Shown piece by piece: positions 12,401-24,400 of a DNA stretch of 64,000 nucleotides. The stretch spans positions 15,779,271 through 15,843,270 of the forward strand of contig CM041536.1 of the NCBI GenBank assembly GCA_023238725.1, in the 5' to 3' direction. Each line of letters opens with the position of its first letter. Within the stretch, counting starts at the first letter, position 1. The DNA comes from Scortum barcoo (lineage: Eukaryota > Chordata > Actinopteri > Centrarchiformes > Terapontidae). The notes below the pieces were generated by a model, which saw only the letters and a list, made by a program, of their open reading frames with translations, had not been told where the DNA came from and did no database searches. The position numbers were made by a program, and so were the translations under genes.

Positions 12401-15400
12401 CATATAAAAGTAAACAAAAGTGCTTTTAAAGTAACCTAAATATTCCTGCAATCGCTGCATTAGTCCATGTATCAAACTGTGCGGCAGGCTGAAGATGTAA
12501 TGTGCAGTCCAAGCTTTAGCTCAGTAAATAGAAATGGTAATAAATCAGACCTTCCTGTAGAAGTGGAGCACAATTGTAAATAAGCGTGTGCTAAGTGTGG
12601 TGTTAATGCCACCTCAAGGCTTCAGCGCATGGCAAAGCCTTCATCTTCTTCATCATCCGCTTGGTCCGGGACCGGGTCATCGCGGAGGCAGCAGTCTGAG
12701 CAGAGATGCCCAGACTTCCCTCACCCCAGACACTTCCTCCAGCTCTTCCGGGGGGACCTCCGAGGCGTTCCCAGGCCAGCCGAGAGACATAGTTTCTCCA
12801 GCGTGTCCTGGGTCTTCCCCGAGGCCTCCTCCCGGTGGGACATGCCTGGAACACCTCCCTAGGGAGGCGTCCAGGGGGCATCCGAAACAGATGCCCAAGC
12901 CACCTCGTAGCTGACTCCTCTCGACGAAGCGGCAGAGCATGCGGCTCTACTCGAGCTCCTCCCGAGTGACCGAGCTTGCTTCACCCTATCTCTAAGGGGC
13001 GCCCAGCCACCCTGCGCGGAGGAAACTCATTTCGGCCGCTTGCATATCCGCGATCTTGTCCTTTCGGTCATTACCCAAAGTTCATGACCATAGGTGAGGG
13101 TGGGAACGTAGATTGACCGGTAAATCGAGAGCTTGCCTTTCGACTCAGCTCCTTCTTCACCACGACGGTCCGGTACACCGACCGCATAACTGCGGACGCT
13201 GCACCAATCCGCCTGTCAATCTCACGCTCGATCTTTCCCTCACTCGTGAACAAGACCCCGAGATACTTGAACTCCTCCACTTGAGGCAGGACCTCTCCAC
13301 CCACCTGGAGAGGGCATGCCACCCTTTTCCGGTCGAGAACCATGGCCTCTTGGATTTGGAGGTGCTGATTCTCATCCCAGCCGCTTCACACTCGGCTGCA
13401 AACCGCTCCAGTACATGCTGAAGGTCCTGGCCTGATGAAGCCATCAGGACAACATCATCCGCAAAAAGCAGAGATGAAATCCTGTGGTTCCCAAACCGGA
13501 CTCCCTCCGGCCCCTGGCTACGCCTAGAAATCCTGTCCATAAAGATTATGAACAGGACCGGTGACAAAGGGCAGCCCTGCCGGAGTCCAACATGCACTGG
13601 GAACAGGTCAGTCTGACTTACTGCCGGCAATGCGAACCAAGCTCCTGCTCCGGTCGTACAGAGAGACCGAACAGCCCTTAGCAAAGGCCCCCGGACCCCA
13701 TACTCATGGAGCACCCCCCCACAGAATACCACGAGGGACACGGTCGAATGCCTTCTCCAGATCCTCCACAAAGCACATGTGGACTGGTTGGGCAAACTCC
13801 CATAAACCCTCAAGCACCCTGTGGAGGTTATAGAGCTGGTCCAGTGTTCCACGACCAGGACGAAAACCGCATTGTTCCTCCTGAATCCGGTGAGGTCGAC
13901 TATCGGCCGAATTCTCCTCTCCAGTACCCTGGCGTAGAGACCTTCCTGGGGAGGCTGAGAAGTGTGATCCCCCTGTAGTTGGAACACACTCTCCGGTCCC
14001 CCTTTTTAAAAAGAGGGACCACCACCCCAGTTTGCTGCACACCAGAGGCACTGTCCCCAACCTCCATGCAATGTGTTGCAAAGGCGTAGGCGTCAGCCAA
14101 GACAGCCCCACAACATCCAGAGATTTGAGGTACTCAGGGCGGATCTCATCCACCCCCGGCGCCTTGCCACTGCGAGGAGCTTATGAAACTACCTCAGTGA
14201 CTTCGGCTTGGGTGATGGACGAGTCCACCTCAGAGACCCCAGCCTCCGCTTCCTCATTGGAAGGCAAGTCAAGTGGGATTGAGGAGATCCTCGAAGTATA
14301 TTTCTGTCCACCGTCCGACAATGTCCCCAGTCGAGGTCAACAGCTCCCCACCTGCACAAACAGTAAACAGTGTTGGCAGAGTACTGCTTCCCCCTTCTGA
14401 GGCGCCGAGACGGTTTGCCAGAATCTCTTCTGAGGCCGACCGATAGTCCTCCTCCATGGCCTCACCGAACTCCTCCCAGACCCGAGTTTTTGCCTCCAGG
14501 ACCGTCCTGGGCTCTGCAGCTTGCTTGGCCTGCCGGTACCTGTCAACTGCGCTCAGGGAGTCCCACAGGCCAACATGGTCCGATAGGACTCCTTCTTCAG
14601 CCTGACAGCATCCCTTACTTCCGGTGTCCACCACCGGGTTCTGGGGATTGCCACCACGACAGGCACCAGAGACCTTGCGTCCACAACTTCGAACCTGTTC
14701 GACAATGTCGACAATGGAGGCAGAGAACATGGTCCACTCGGACTCAATGTCCCCAGCCTCCCTCGGAATCTGTGAGAAGCTCTTCCGGAGGTGGGGAGTT
14801 GAAGACCTCCCTGACAGAGGGCTCGGCCAGGACGTTCCCAACAGACCCTCACAATACGTTTGGGTCTGCCAGGTCTGTCCAACTTCCTCCTCTGCCAGCG
14901 GATCCAACTCACCACCAGGTGGTGATCAGGTTGACAACTCAGCCCCTCTCTTTACCCGAGTGTCCAAGACATACGGCCGGAGATCAGATGAAACGACAAC
15001 AAAGTCAATCATCAGACCTCCGGCCTAGGGTGTCCTGGTGCCACGTGCACTGATGGACACCCTTATGCTGAACATGGTGTTCGTTATGGACAAACTGTGA
15101 CTAGCACAGAAGTCCAATAACAGAACACCGCTTCGGGTTCAGATCGGGGAGGCCGTGTTCCTCCCGATCACGCCCCTCCAGGTATCACTGTTGTTGCCCA
15201 CGTGAGCGTTGAAGTCCCCCAGTAGAACAATGGAGTCCCCAGTCGGAGCACTATCAAGTACCCTCCTCAGGGACTCCAAGAAGGCCGGGTACTCTGTACT
15301 GCTGTTCGGCCCGTAGGCACAAACAACAGCAAGAGACCTATCCCCAACCCGTAGCGCAGGGAAGCGACCCTCTCGTTCACCGGAGTGAACTCCAACACAT

Positions 15401-18400
15401 GGCGGCTGAGCTGGGAGCTATGGCAAGCCCACACCAGCTCGCCGCCGCTCACCCTGGGCAACTCCAGAGTAGTGGAGGGTCCAGCCCCTCTCAAGGAGCT
15501 GGTAGTTCCAGAGCCCAAGCTATGCGTGGAGGTGCCCCGACCATCTCTAGCCTTGGTACCTCTCAACCTCCCTGCACATTGAGCTCAGGCTCCTTCCCCC
15601 AGCAGGTGACATTCCATGTCCCTATTGCCAGAGTTTTGGTCCAGGGATTGGGTCACGTCGAGGCCCCCCGCCACGACTCAGCTACCCAAACCACATTGCA
15701 CCTGACCCCTCATGGACCTTCCTGCGGGTGGTGAGCCTACTGGAAGGCGGGCCCACGCCATTTCGCCATTTCGGGCTGAGCCCGGCCGGGTCCCGTGGGC
15801 AAGACTCGGCCACCAGGCGCTCGCCTTGCAGCCCCAACCCCAGGCCTGGCTCTCCAGGGTGGGGCCCCGGTAACGCCAATCCGGGCGACGTAACGGTCCT
15901 TGATGTTCTTCTGTTCATGATGTGCTTGTGAACCGCTCTTAGTCTGGCCCTGTCACCTAGGACCTGTTTGCCATGGGAGACCCTACCAGGGGCGTAATGC
16001 CCCGGCTGACAACATAGCTCCTAGGATCATTTGGCATTCGGGCACACAAACCCCTCCACCACAGTAAGGTGGCGGTTCAAGGAGGGGGCATGGCAAAGCC
16101 ATTATCTGAATTATTTTAACACTTTCCTCTCTCCCTCTTTTCCTCTCTATGTCCTCAGAGGCCCGCTTTATATCCGCTCACCCCATTTCGGACACCTACA
16201 ATCCAGACGATGATAAGATATACTTTTTCTTCCGTGAGATGTCATGGGAAGGCAACGACAAGAGCATCCTGTCCCGAGTGGCTCGTGTGTGCAAGGTGAG
16301 CTATTAAAGGATACTGTACATGGATGTCGAGACCCAGTTGGCAATGAGAGAAATGGTGCTTGGAAAAATTTAAGGAGGTGAGACATAGTGGAAATATAGG
16401 GAACGACAGTAAGAGTGGAATACTCCTTACAGTGTGTGGGAGGGGGTCATAACTTATCCAGTGATCTGATCGGATAAGGATCTTTGTGTCGGCCATTACA
16501 GAAGTGTTTTATGTCCCCCAGGAGGAGGCCTTCCCGATACATTCTTCTTTTGTTGTCATCTGAAAGAGTCTGTCAGGGGCAGTAAATCATGCTTTTAGTC
16601 CCTTTGTGCTTTCTGCTGACAGAGCATTCATAGTGCCTCTGCCCACATTGTCACTGAGGTCGATGCAGTTGAAAGATCTTTGCGCCACCTCTTTGTTGTC
16701 TTTTTTCCCCCCTAAGGATTTGCTTGCATTCTCTATGAAAAGGGTGACAAAGGAAGAATATTTGGTAGCAGCGCCATTCAAATATCAGAGACATATTATG
16801 GCTTTGGAGAGATTTAATTTGCATGATAGAGCTTGCATGAGTGGCACCATCACATTACATTAGATTACCTTAATTTAGCTTTGTCCAATGAAACTTACAG
16901 TGAGAGCATTTAGCCTCTAGTGGAACACGAGCGTGAAAGTCAGTTCATAAGTTAGAAGCTGTAAGACATTTGAGAAGCTAATCATGTTTCAGTGTCCATT
17001 AAGTTCTATTTGACAGCATGTCAAAACAAGTTGGATGGCACTGCAGGGCTGACTGAAGACAGAATCAGGATAGATTCACGATTGGGGACCTTCCTTTTGT
17101 ATACTATACAGTGTGCCATTAATCATTCCAAATGGGACTAGCCCACACAGCAGTTTGCTATTAGCATTCGGAGGTCTATTGCTACATTCTTAGAGAAAAG
17201 CTTTCAGCATATTTATGACTTGGGAGTAAGCTGTAAGGCAGACTAGAAGGAGATTCCTCTGGATTACAGCCCCTCTCCCTTTTTTTCCCTCTTTCAGCTA
17301 TCGCTCTCATTTGGTCTTTGTATTTTTCCTGCACTTTCATTATCTGCAAGTGTGTTTTTCTCTGCATGTAAAGGGAATGAGGGCACTTCACTTCAATCCT
17401 CTTTGAAGATTATCACCATTGTGAAACATCCTTATTAAGTGCTTACATTTCTTTTTGTCTCTTCAACACAAGTGTGTTTTCGTGTGTGTTGAACCATAAC
17501 GGTCTTTTCCATACCACTTAGTTGGTGCCCTGGCCAACTTTAATAGGGAGGTTCTCTTAAGATTTCCATGCATTACAAAGAGGTGCACTTGAATGCTCTT
17601 GCCATAGCGCAGTGAAAGGTCTCTACCTAAAACAGTAATTCATATGCTAAGATGAAATCTGCATTGTCTTGTCAGCAACCTCACTCGATTTTAGTACTCT
17701 CCTCTAACACGCTCCACTTCCATTTGTTTTTCCTCTCCTTTGATGTTTTTCTTCTCCTCTCTCTGTTTTCTTCCTTCCTCTCCCCTTTCAATTACTCCCG
17801 GCTGTCATTATGCTAACAAGAAGGTCTCCTTTGTGCTGGATAAATAAGCAGATCCATATGAGAGGCATGTGGTTCACCTGTTTATTTTCCTAATTAGGGC
17901 ACGAAATCGGAGTCAGGCTGCCATGCTGCGTGCTGTCTTCATGTCTGTGCCATTAAATAGATTACAGTGGGATTGTGGTTAAGTACAAAGTGTGTATTAT
18001 TAATTGTGGTTGTTTTTTGGCCATGTTGGACAGCTGCGCCATCCTGATTGTGGTTTTGTAACAGAGTATGGAGTTGTGTTTCAGAATGATGTGGGTGGCC
18101 TGAGGAGTCTGACCAATAAATGGACCACCTTCCTCAAAGCCAGACTTGTGTGCTCTATCCCTGGACCAGATGGAGTGGACACGCACTTTGATGAGCTCCG
18201 TAAGTGACTGTCTAAGAAAGTGAAAATCTAGCACAATAAACTGTCTGAAGTTTCCTCCAGAGCACTTTACAAAGGGACCGAATTAGCAATTTCCAACAAT
18301 TTCCAGCTGTGGCACAATGATAGTCAATATTAGACTTTAGTTTCTGCTTCATATAAATAACATGGAGGTGCAGCAAAATCTTTCCTGTGCAGATAAAGGC

Positions 18401-21400
18401 AATAAAAACAAAAAATTAATGTTGCTTCTGCTCTTTCTTATAGAGGACATCTTTCTGCTCCCTACCAGAGATGACAAAAACCCCATAGTGTATGCAGTCT
18501 TCACCACTTCCAGGCAAGTTCAGTATTCATCAGACCATCAGCAACACCGCCAGAGACCTTTACTTTTCTTCCCTTGCCTTAACCTGGTCTCTTGTTTCCA
18601 CATTCCTCTCAGCTCCATTTTCCGTGGCTCAGCAGTGTGTGTGTACAGCATGGCGGACATAAGGGCCGTGTTTAACGGACCTTACGCCCACAAGGAGGGG
18701 CCCGACCACCGATGGGTAGAATACGAGGGGAGGATACCGTATCCCCGTCCTGGAACGGTGCGTTACCCACGGAAGGGCACACAGACAAGTCACAGACAGT
18801 TCATACTTGATCACTTGGTCAAGCTAAAGATGATTTTCTGCTCACAAATGACTTGAATAAAATCCTCAACTTTCCTTCTAATTACAGAATAATAAACACT
18901 GCCTAATTTAAAAGTTTGCCTTGGTGGATTCAAGGGTGAAATGTTCAAGATGCTGTAGGCTATGTACGCCCACATCAGCCTCATGATGTATGACATAACC
19001 ATGGCTTTTATGAGGTTGTTCGACATGTTAATCAGATTCTTGTTTCATTTTGTTTAAATAATGTAATCAAGGGAGGGTAAAAAGGGATGTATGGAGAATC
19101 TGGTTTAAGCTTCAGGTGCACAGCTGAGTGAGCACTTTGAACTACAGTATACACAGAAAGGGGGAGCAGGGGTGACATAGATGTTCCAGATGTTCATTGC
19201 CTCTTGTTGTTTTTTATTTGACCACCAGAGGGAGACATGAACCCGTACACTATGGGAGAGAAACCACTGGTCAGTTAGCTGAGCAGAAATATGGGCAGAA
19301 AAATAGTAACTAAACACATTCAGGGAGTGAAAACATCTTGTGATTGTGAAACATTTCGAAGGATCAACATTTTTTCCTTTTGTCCTCCAGTGTCCCAGCA
19401 AGACGTATGACGCAAGGATCAAGACCACCAAAGACTTCCCGGATGAGGTGATCAGTTTCATCCGATTCCACCCTCTCATGCATCGCTCAGTCTACCCCCT
19501 GACTGGCCGACCTGTGTTCACACGTGTCCGGGTGGACTACACGCTGACTCAGATTGTGGTGGACAGAGTTTTGGCAGAGGATGGACAATATGAGGTCATG
19601 TTCCTGGGAACAGGTGAGACACTCACCTCTCCTCCTCAGTCGTCTCTTGAAATTCCCAATATGACCAGCAGAGGGCACTAGATGACTATGAGTTAGTATC
19701 TTGCTGTTGGAAAAATGAATAAATGTGAAGTTGGAGGTGGATCCATTATCCTTTCTTAAGTCTCAGCACTGACTTACTCATTCACACCAAAATCTAAAAA
19801 AGGTCCAGTGTTGAAATGTTGTTATTTTGGTAGTGCCCTAGAGAAGGGTGTGAGTGTATGGACTAGAAGCAGTCATTTTCACTGGGTATGAAAGCAGTAC
19901 TCCTACCAGGCTGCTTTACATGTTCTATTCTGAATGAAAAATACATGCTGTGTTCTCCTTCCTGTCTCACTCTCCGTCGCAGATGCTGGTTCAATTCTGA
20001 AGGTGGTGAGCATCACTCAAGAGAATTGGCCAACAGAGGAAGTGGTGCTCGAAGAACTTCAAGTTTTCCAGGTTTTCTTTTTTCTTTTTCTTTTTGCACA
20101 GCACAGCTACACACAGAAATCCACAAAATACAGAAGCACAAGCACACGCGCTTTCGATTTTTCCGCTGCAAGCTTTTTGATAGACGATGCCAAATGTTCT
20201 CCAGCCGCCCTCGGTGGGACAGTTGACTCATCAGACAGTGGAATATTCATCATGTTGTACAAACTTTGCAATGCTGATGGGTTTTTTTCTGAACTATTAA
20301 TCAACAAACTCATCTGTTGTTTTTATCCAAACAGTGCTCCACTAATGCATATTTAAATGAGCTGTTAAAGTTAGCAAAGTTTGTTTGCTTTACTTTTTGC
20401 AGGTTCCCACTCGCATCCTGAGTATGGAGATGTCTTCTAAACAGGTTTGGCCTCATTCTCAGCCATTTTATTCTCACACTGTTCTCACACGGTTTCTGCA
20501 TGTCTCTGCCTTCATTAGTGCCCCATGCATTCAGTCGTGTGCATATTCCTGATGTGGCACGAGACATTTTTCCCCAATTCATCCATGTATTCAATTTTCC
20601 TCTCTCCCTTTACCTTTCCCCTTGTTCTTGTGGCTCCCTCTCCCACTTCTGCCTCATTATCTTAGGGTCAGGGGTGTCAGTAGACACTTCATCCCCAATC
20701 AGAGCTTCCATTAATCTCCAGCAGTGTTTGACCTGTGTGTGTGTCTGTGGGCGCATGCTTACTTGTGTTTTCTGTGGTTGTTTTCAAGTTCTCTTTCGTA
20801 ATCTTCTCAGTTTCAGACAAGTCAGAGCAGATGCTTTGCATCACATTTGTTATAAAATATATTTGTTATAAAATTTAACCGAAAAACATTACATTATTGT
20901 GGCACATGAGCATTGAATAGAAATATCAAAAGGGGGCATTAGAAACCAACAAATTGTTTTATTTCCAACCATTTGAAAAATGTTTTTTATTAGTAAATGT
21001 AAGCCATTAGAATAACTTAAATGTGAACAGAGCAGTTTAAAAACACATAAACAAACAGTTAAAACAATACTTATCTTATAAATCTTATCTTTTCTGTAGT
21101 TAATACTTGAAATTATGTTATTTTGACAACCCTATTTAACATTTGAAAAGAGTGGTGTTGTTATAACATCTTAATCCCTGTTATTCTTGAGCTTAATTCA
21201 CAGTAGGAGGGGGGAAAGAAACAAAATGTCTCAACAAAAGTTTTAATTGTCCTTTAGAACAAAGTTTTATTATGCTGTTTCTGTTGCTGTACTTTCTCTT
21301 TGTACGTTATGTAATAAGGTATATTTGTTTCACCTCTAACCGAAGGAATTCTCTTTAGGGATAATAAACCTGAACTTGAAATTGATCTGCATGTTCACCT

Positions 21401-24400
21401 TCACTGAGGCAGGTGTGGTGTGTGTTTCATTATAGCAACAGCTCTACGTGGGTTCAAGTGAAGGGCTGGCCCAGGTCTCCCTCAGTAGATGTCACCTGTA
21501 CGGTCAGGCTTGTGCTGAATGCTGCCTGGCACGAGACCCCTACTGCGCCTGGGATGGACACACATGCTCACAATACATCCCTGCATCCAAGAGGTATGTC
21601 AGATTCTTTTATTTTATTTTGTTTAGCCTGTAAATGCATACAGATTTTAAAAGCTAAATTCTGTAACTATCCACACATTCAAAAGTCTAGTGTTGATTTT
21701 TGAAACTATCACTTCTTTCTTGTGACAATAAGGTGAAAATACATCTAACTTGTACTCAAATGTTTCCAACACAATGATGAAATATCAGTGATAATTTAAA
21801 CTCATGAATGAATAAATTAGTATGTTTAAGTAAATAAGGTAATATACCATGTCCTTTAACTGTGCAGGGTTGTTTAGTTCGCTATATCGCTATATTACTC
21901 CTTAGAAACAGGCAGAAAAACCACTGAAATTTAAAATGTTAATAAAAATCCATTACCCCCCCCATACATTTGCATCACATAGGAGAATATTCATTGGAAA
22001 TGACAAAATCAAACATGTAACCATTTATAGCCTGGTGCATGCGGTACACTTGTACATACACATGCAAACAGATCACTATGCAAATTCAAAACTTACAATG
22101 TTAAATTTACCTCCTCTCAGCTATGCAGAGTTATTGCACATTCGTATAATATTGGTTGTGGCATAGCAGGACTTAGAGCAATAAAAAATAAAAATATGTA
22201 TGATCCAATTAAACCCGATGTAATTGTTTGAAATGGACCCTTTGTTTCCCTGCTTCTTCTGTTCTGTGATTGTCAGGCAGACTTTATAGTTCTTTGTTAA
22301 ATATGTTTTCTATTTTGGTTCTCCTCACCTCTTGAGCATTTTTCCTTGCCAGGGGGTATGAGTCCATTTGAGGCATTGATTAGAGGTGCTGTTCCTCAGC
22401 TGATTAATGCTACTGTCATTCCACACCTCCAGAGCATAGTCCTTGAGGTGCAAAAGCACGTGTGTGCAAACTGTGTGTGTGTCTGTGTTTTTTTGTTTGT
22501 TTTTGTTTGTGCACTTGCTTGCACGAATCGAGGCTCTACAGAAAATATACCCTACAGTTAGAGGTCACACTGCCATATTATTGGCCAGTGGGGATGCTGT
22601 TATAGTTTGTGGAACAGTGAAGGCCCTGCTTTTGGTCTCAAGGGCTCTTTGAAAGCTGAACCTCACAGTGTCAGTAAGTGTAAGCTACAGATGTCCCATC
22701 ACACAGGACTGACAGGAGGTGAAATCAATGCAAACTTAAGGAGCCAAGTTGAACAACACCAAGCTAGAGGCCAAAGAAACTTTATTTTTATATTGATGTA
22801 TATGTAGCCAGGCATATATCCAATGCACTGAAGGTTACCTGCAATCAGAGGTCATCTTAAATCACATTTAATAGTTATGAAAATAGTTGCTGCAGTTAAA
22901 AGTCAGGCAACTTCTTCATATGGTCACTGCAGCACTCCTAATTTATCCAGTAGATGTAATTTAAGAAGCAAATCGAAGTTTGAGATATGTGAGCGGTGCA
23001 CATTTTATTGGCTTCTTTTCTCCCCTTATTTTAAATGTGAATGTTTCCCCTGTCTCATTTAGAAAAGCACTTAAAATAGATTTAAATCATGGCTTTTGTG
23101 TTACATACAAAATGGAAAAAAAGGATCACTATTCAGCTAGTTCAGTACTGTATTCTGTTATTTTTCTGTGTTTGAACACTGATGGTGATATTACTGAGGC
23201 TAAAATGCTAATTCTAATCTCCCTGAATCGATCTTTTTATGTGAAAAAAAAACACTTAAAACACACCACTTGGCATGAAGCTGTCATCCTGATATGCTGT
23301 GTGTTTGTTCTCCAGGCGTGCCAGAAGGCAAGACATCAGGCACGGAGACCCTGCCCGTCAGTGCTGGGACACAGAGGAGAGTATGTAGACTTTGTTCTCT
23401 GAAGTTCAGCCTGTATCTGTCTCTGTGAGAAGGTCTGTTTTCTTTCTTTGCAAGCTGTAGATACACATTGAGTGAACAGATAAGTGAATCACTTAAGTGG
23501 CCACAGGAGGAAACCTGCACAATGTACCTTTTTTTAGAGGCAGAGAAATGGATCAATAACAGTTGTGTTTTTTCTTTATAGGTCTTGTTGGGAGGACGGG
23601 AGGAGGAGAGGGTCCTCTTTGGGGTGCAGAGCAACTCGACTTTCCTCGAGTGTATCCCCAAATCTCAACAGGCCCAGATCCGGTGGTACATACAGAGACC
23701 TGGATCGGAGCGCATGGACGAGGTCAGAGAGTGCGCACTCACACACACACACACACACACCATTTCAACATAAATTATCCCTGCTCGCACTTTCCTTTCC
23801 TTTCATTCTTCTCCACCCCTCGGATGTCTGAAGATGGACCTTATTTTTGCTTTTCTTGAGTTTGCTGTACCTGAGGGACTGCATTTTTTTCATTCCATAT
23901 CACAAAGTGCAGAAGTTACAGGACCAAAGATCAATAATTTCTTACATAAGTACCTCAAAGCATCCAAAAACATCATACTTGACTTTAACCTCATCGCCTG
24001 TGAGGTCTGAGCCTTGAACCCATCAGCAGCTGTTTGTGCCACAAATCACATTACTGCACGTCCTTCGAATTTTGGGGGAGATAAAACAGTGCTTGGACAG
24101 AGAGGATACTGTTCACTTGTTATATACAAAGTTAAATTCCCCAATGTCAAATCCTTTGTGGAATTATAGGCAATAAGGGAGCAATCCAGGGTCTTACTTG
24201 CCTCTTAAATAATGTCATTTTTGATGTTTATGAGTGCCCAGGGCTTTCTGAAAATTTCTGCATCTCTTTTTTTTTTTTTTTTAAGGAAGGCGAGGGATGA
24301 CTTAAACCAGACCCACTTTAGGGGATGGGGGTGAGATGTTATCCATCTCTTAAAAAATGGGGGAAAAAGGGAACATTACAGTTGCATTTCACCCTGAATT

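Larger units (their letters stand above)
10737..16158 (+). other. intron 6, enlarged by a LINE insertion
   Basis: A 5.42 kb phase-1 intron, the largest of the gene. Of this, 3.45 kb is a single antisense LINE (12640-16087). Without the insert and one target-site copy the intron would be about 1.96 kb. A CA repeat lies at 11010-11031. The rest is AT-rich unique sequence. Confidence 0.9.

Noticed and set aside
14370..15053. 227-codon open frame on the + strand
   Set aside because: It is the antisense shadow of the LINE endonuclease/RT region; the real homology is on the - strand.
19888..20356. Extended exon 12 reading into intron 12
   Set aside because: The family pattern resumes exactly at 20403 after the intron; the extension is kept only as an intron-retention possibility.
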